In this document: positions 52,314 to 55,535 of the stretch, piece after piece
Position numbering within the stretch: position 1 is the stretch's first letter
Layout: every line of letters starts with the position of its first letter
Assembly (NCBI GenBank): GCA_018433975.1
Contig: JAHDQE010000002.1
Span: 1-55,535 of the forward strand
Origin: Ornatilinea sp.
GTDB taxonomy: Bacteria; Chloroflexota; Anaerolineae; Anaerolineales; Anaerolineaceae
DNA: 55,535 nucleotides
Direction: 5' to 3'
Notes under the pieces: model-generated
What the model was told of the DNA's origin: nothing
The model's database searches: none
Seen by the model: only the letters and a program-made list of their open reading frames with translations
Program-made: the position numbers and the translations under genes

Positions 52314-53830
52314 CCCTGTACCCACCGGTAGACAACCGCTTTTTCATCCTTATAAACCAGTTCCCAGTCCGGGTCATCCTCCAGCCGCGGAACAAGCGGT
52401 CGGCCCGGCTCCAGCAGAATCCAGCGGATATTCGCGTCCTTCAATTCGTCTTCCCATCCGGGTACGCCATTAACCAGATCAATCCACTGATCAATCACCT
52501 CATCCCCGTATAAATCCGTCCGTCCGTCCACGAAAACCGGATAATTCCGCAGTTGCCAGGTCAGGAACCCGCCCCAGTTATATTCATTCAGTAAATTTCC
52601 CGGCAGGTTCAGCACTTCGATGGATTCCACAGCCTGTACCGGATATTGTTCCGACAGATACGCCTTCATCAACGCGGGGTGTGTAACGGCGACCAATTTT
52701 CCGGCAGCCACCAACGACAACAACCCCACAAGGCTTAAATTAATAATTCGCTTGAAAAGTGGTTGGGAGGCCTCTGCTTCCTCCACCGGTTTATTGAGGA
52801 ACTTGGCCCATCGGCCGTCCGCCTCGACGCGCTTTTTCAGCCATGAAACAAATGGCTCTGCTGCCGGCAAGAGCTGGCGGGAAAGCACCGGGAGGGTTAC
52901 CAATCCAAAAGGCCCAAAATTCCTGCGTGCCACCAGCGAAAGGTAAGCAAAACAGATCACCATCAAAGCATCCGCCCCGTCAACCTTCTTGCGGGAAAAA
53001 GCCCATGAAGCCATCACCATACACAACAGCCAGAGGAACGGCTGTTGTGTTACTTCATGGAAATCGGGCGAAGCCCATTCCACGACAAACTGTTGCAGCG
53101 CTTCCACGTTGACCGTTTGGAATGGGATCAGCCAGGTATCCACCCCGTTGGGATTAACCAGGACGGCTAACCCGGCTGCCACACCCCACCCGGCCAACTG
53201 AAAAATATTTTTCCAGGGCAAACCTTCCTCGGATTCAGGGTCCAGGAGATGGTTCAGTATTTCCCCCAGGGTCGTCAAACCAATGACCATCAGCCCTAGG
53301 GTATACCCCGCGTGCAGATTGGACCATAACACGAACAACGGAAGGAATAACCATAGATAATTCTTTCCGCCTCGTCGATAAAGTTGCAGTAAATACAATA
53401 CAAGCGACAGCAAAAAAAACGAGAACATTTGAGGCCGCGGAGCCCAGATAACCGCTGCCACTAGGCTGCCCAGTATCACCAGCCCCGCTTTCAGCAAAGC
53501 CGGGCCGTCCATTTGCAGATAAATAATCTCCATCGATAGAGTCGCCAACAGGGCTGTCATCCCACCCAGCGCCAAAAAGCCCTGCCATCGGAACAGTAAA
53601 TACATGCCAACCTGGGCCAGCCAGCTGTGATTAATCCACTTCTCCCCATACCGGGTATGAGAGAACAGATCCACCCTCAGGGGAACCCCATCGCTCCAGG
53701 TTTGTTCGCCCGCCCGAAGATGCCACCACATATCGCTGTCCAACGGCGTCCGGGCTGCCATAATGAAAACCAGCAGCAGCGTCAGGATAAAAACCAGAAG
53801 CTCAACCTTGGAGAAATCCCGTATTCTCAA
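52310..53830 (-). CDS. GT-C-like polytopic membrane protein (candidate glycosyltransferase)
   Basis: 506 aa, about eleven hydrophobic segments. The first external loop reads TPLDSDMWWHLRAGEQTW near residue 28, an acidic motif found in an uncharacterised family of GT-C membrane proteins; HSWLAQVGMYLLFRW and WAPRPQMFSFFLLSL follow. The C-terminal soluble part contains DGRTDLYGDEVIDQW. Function unassigned. Follows the next gene upstream by 28 bases. Confidence 0.65.
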   Translation of the reverse strand: MRIRDFSKVELLVFILTLLLVFIMAARTPLDSDMWWHLRAGEQTWSDGVPLRVDLFSHTRYGEKWINHSWLAQVGMYLLFRWQGFLALGGMTALLATLSMEIIYLQMDGPALLKAGLVILGSLVAAVIWAPRPQMFSFFLLSLVLYLLQLYRRGGKNYLWLFLPLFVLWSNLHAGYTLGLMVIGLTTLGEILNHLLDPESEEGLPWKNIFQLAGWGVAAGLAVLVNPNGVDTWLIPFQTVNVEALQQFVVEWASPDFHEVTQQPFLWLLCMVMASWAFSRKKVDGADALMVICFAYLSLVARRNFGPFGLVTLPVLSRQLLPAAEPFVSWLKKRVEADGRWAKFLNKPVEEAEASQPLFKRIINLSLVGLLSLVAAGKLVAVTHPALMKAYLSEQYPVQAVESIEVLNLPGNLLNEYNWGGFLTWQLRNYPVFVDGRTDLYGDEVIDQWIDLVNGVPGWEDELKDANIRWILLEPGRPLVPRLEDDPDWELVYKDEKAVVYRWVQG

Positions 53831-53858
53831 TATACCCTCTTTATCTCGTTTTCATGCA

Positions 53859-55496
53859 TCAGGGTGTATATGCCCCCAGTCCGACCTCGGAGATATAAAC
53901 CGGGGCGGAAAGGGCATAAAACACATGGTAATCGCCGATCTTCGTTTCTGACCAGGTCACGGCCTGGCCCTCAAAAGATTTTCGCAAATACGCGTTCAGG
54001 TCAGGATGGTTGGTGGTAATATAAGCCACCCGCGGGCTTTCCTCTACCAGCGTGTCGTAAGGCCCATATCGGTCATCACGCGGTGTATAGCGCATATCCT
54101 GATGGTAAGGTAGTCTGGGAATGAAAATCAATTCTTCCCCGGAAAGGAACGCCAATGGATAAGAAACCCAATAATTGCTGTACCCGCGCGTTTCGCCCTG
54201 CTCCCGCAAAAAGGTCATCAATTCCTGATCGTATCGATGGTCGATAGCCGTTACGGCATCAAATTGCGTGGTAAGCCCCGGAGGGAAATCCTGCGCACAC
54301 TGCCAGGTTCCCCAACCCTGGAAGAGGATCACCAGCCCCACCAGCGCAGTCTGATACCGGGCATCGGGAATCTTTTCTAAGATCACATCCCCAGCGGCTA
54401 ATGCCAGCAAAATAGAAAGCGGCACGAAGTATCTTCCGGAGGGATCTACGCCAAACGGTGTAAACAAAAATCCCGCCGTCAAAACACCGCCGACCCCCAG
54501 CAAAAGCCACCGGGCAGAATTTCCATCCATTTTTCTCCGCAGCTGTCGAATTCCGGCCCACACCACCCAGGTCCAGAACAATAACACCGGCGGCAGCAGC
54601 GGCAGTGCCAACCACTTTACTTCCCAGGGTGGACGAAACCCCAGCAGTGCCGTCACACCCAACAGCACATAATTGATCAAATGCTGGCCTGTTTGAACCA
54701 GCCAGGGTTCACGCTCCACGGCCACCGCTTTTCCCATCAATTCCTGCAGCAGTGCCGGCCCGCCCACGTTAAGGCCGTACAACCACCAGGGTGCAGCCCC
54801 CAGCAGTACCCCCGCACCGGCCAGAAGCACAACGAACCCGGTGCGTTGAAAACCCATCTCTTTCCATTTGCGCACGAATAGCATCAGGATCATCACGCAC
54901 ACAGGGGCACTGTAAACCAGAGTTAAGCCATTGGCCCACAGCCCCAGACCCGCAAAGAACCCCAATAAACCAACTTTGCCCCAGAACCGGGCGGGATATT
55001 CCTGCGCCAGAATATCTTTGCGGATCAGCAAACCCAGCAGAACGATCAGATTTCCAAGTAAAAGAGCCTCCCCATACCCGCCCAGACTGGCAGTGGTATA
55101 CAGGGTAACATTAACAACAGGGATCGCCAGTAAAGCCGCGGCGATCAGGCCCGATTTCCGGGAACCAAATCCTGCCTTTGCAATGGCCACTGTTGATATA
55201 ATGGTTCCAGAATACAGCAACGTTTGGAGCATCCGGATGACCCAGACTTGCTCCCCAAAAACAGAAAACCCGGCCGCGGCCAAAAAGGCATCCAGACTGC
55301 CCATGTACACCTGCCCATAGAAAAACACGGGCCTTTCCCCGGCCAGAATGTGGCGGGCCATCAATGCCACAATTGCTTCATCCGAATTGAAGGGGATAAC
55401 TCCTTTTACCAGCAGCAGGGCTTTCCAACCCACCGCGACCAGCAGAATCGCAGCCAGCAAGATAGAATACTTGGCATTTTTATTAATAGAGGTCAT
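53859..55496 (-). CDS. GT-C-type polytopic membrane glycosyltransferase (candidate)
   Basis: 545 aa, about eleven hydrophobic segments. The first external loop has IPFNSDEAIVALMARHILAG near residue 34 with the acidic pair (DE), then FFYGQVYMGSLDAFLAA, an arrangement common to GT39-like proteins. A C-terminal domain from about 425 includes TREQGETRGYSNYWVSYPL-like sequence. The start ATG at 55496 leaves only 39 bases to the window edge, so the upstream promoter is not visible. Sixth GT-C-like protein of the block. Confidence 0.7.
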   Translation of the reverse strand: MTSINKNAKYSILLAAILLVAVGWKALLLVKGVIPFNSDEAIVALMARHILAGERPVFFYGQVYMGSLDAFLAAAGFSVFGEQVWVIRMLQTLLYSGTIISTVAIAKAGFGSRKSGLIAAALLAIPVVNVTLYTTASLGGYGEALLLGNLIVLLGLLIRKDILAQEYPARFWGKVGLLGFFAGLGLWANGLTLVYSAPVCVMILMLFVRKWKEMGFQRTGFVVLLAGAGVLLGAAPWWLYGLNVGGPALLQELMGKAVAVEREPWLVQTGQHLINYVLLGVTALLGFRPPWEVKWLALPLLPPVLLFWTWVVWAGIRQLRRKMDGNSARWLLLGVGGVLTAGFLFTPFGVDPSGRYFVPLSILLALAAGDVILEKIPDARYQTALVGLVILFQGWGTWQCAQDFPPGLTTQFDAVTAIDHRYDQELMTFLREQGETRGYSNYWVSYPLAFLSGEELIFIPRLPYHQDMRYTPRDDRYGPYDTLVEESPRVAYITTNHPDLNAYLRKSFEGQAVTWSETKIGDYHVFYALSAPVYISEVGLGAYTP

Positions 55497-55535
55497 AATC
55501 TGGTGATATTGTAACGATAACTGGGGTTCAGCACA

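Noticed and set aside
1..55535. Insertion sequences, prophage, CRISPR array or toxin-antitoxin pair
   Set aside because: No transposase, integrase, terminal repeat, regularly spaced repeat or compatible small gene pair was found by eye on either strand.

Overview
The window reads as an ordinary chromosomal segment of a moderate-GC, fermentative bacterium, most likely a member of Chloroflexota class Anaerolineae. That assignment is an inference from gene content: a fused gamma-alpha KorA with KorB, an ADP-forming acyl-CoA synthetase, a T-box-controlled leuS, a BchI-like ATPase outside any pigment cluster, Rex, methylmalonyl-CoA mutase/epimerase, lipoproteins with Sec signal peptides, and many polytopic GT-C type proteins. 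I see no insertion sequence, prophage, CRISPR array, rRNA or plasmid function. Genes sit densely on both strands in short operons separated by clear hairpin terminators.

Layout. 1-4000 (minus): a GntR/FadR regulator, korA, korB, a terminator, then the start of an ADP-forming acyl-CoA synthetase that runs off the left edge; a consensus promoter and a 16-bp palindrome precede the regulator. 4.2-6.5 kb (minus): an operon of a small two-CxxC protein, the Mrp Fe-S carrier ATPase and RicT. 6.7-9.3 kb (plus): prfA, prmC, tsaC (translation termination and tRNA t6A). 9.3-13 kb (minus): a VIT/vWA surface protein, a GNAT acetyltransferase and an MgtC-like protein. 13.2-16.2 kb (minus): two alanine tRNAs, a leucine T-box riboswitch and leuS. 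16.4-23.6 kb: an ATP-cone/uridine-kinase fusion, a ParB-like/double-USP fusion, a membrane zinc metallopeptidase, a large lipoprotein and rex. 23.7-27.2 kb (minus): a derived MreB paralogue, methylmalonyl-CoA epimerase and mutase. 27.5-30.4 kb: rplY with a structured leader, a CoA-pyrophosphatase-type Nudix protein, a small membrane protein and mnmA. 30.5-33.7 kb (plus): phosphohexomutase, TatD nuclease and polyprenyl diphosphate synthase, overlapping end to end. 33.8-35.7 kb: tRNA-Leu(GAG) and plsX from back-to-back promoters, then a NERD-like membrane protein. 35.7-37.2 kb (minus): an rRNA pseudouridine synthase and scpB. 37.2-42.7 kb (plus): two lipoproteins, a UDP-glucuronate-decarboxylase-like SDR, GtrA, the BchI-like ATPase and rsmD. 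42.7-45.4 kb (minus): a Nudix hydrolase, class II aldolase and a soluble histidine kinase. 45.5-55.5 kb: six large GT-C-like membrane proteins on the minus strand, interrupted by one plus-strand nitrilase-family amidase.

How it fits together. The left operon oxidises 2-oxoacids with ferredoxin to acyl-CoA, and its neighbour could turn acyl-CoA into ATP; mutA/mce handle C3/C4 acyl-CoA, and Rex may tie expression to NADH/NAD+. Polyprenyl synthase, GtrA, the nucleotide-sugar SDR and the GT-C proteins are consistent with lipid-linked sugar transfer at the outer face of the membrane, but the sugars and acceptors cannot be read from sequence.

No single obviously new defence or mobile system is present. 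The items most worth a second look are: the MreB paralogue that has lost its catalytic residues, the ParB-like/USP/USP fusion, the ATP-cone/uridine-kinase fusion, the small-Cys-protein/mrp/ricT operon, the Cys4 insertion in the BchI-like ATPase, the divergent promoters that share a -35 palindrome, and the structured rplY leader.
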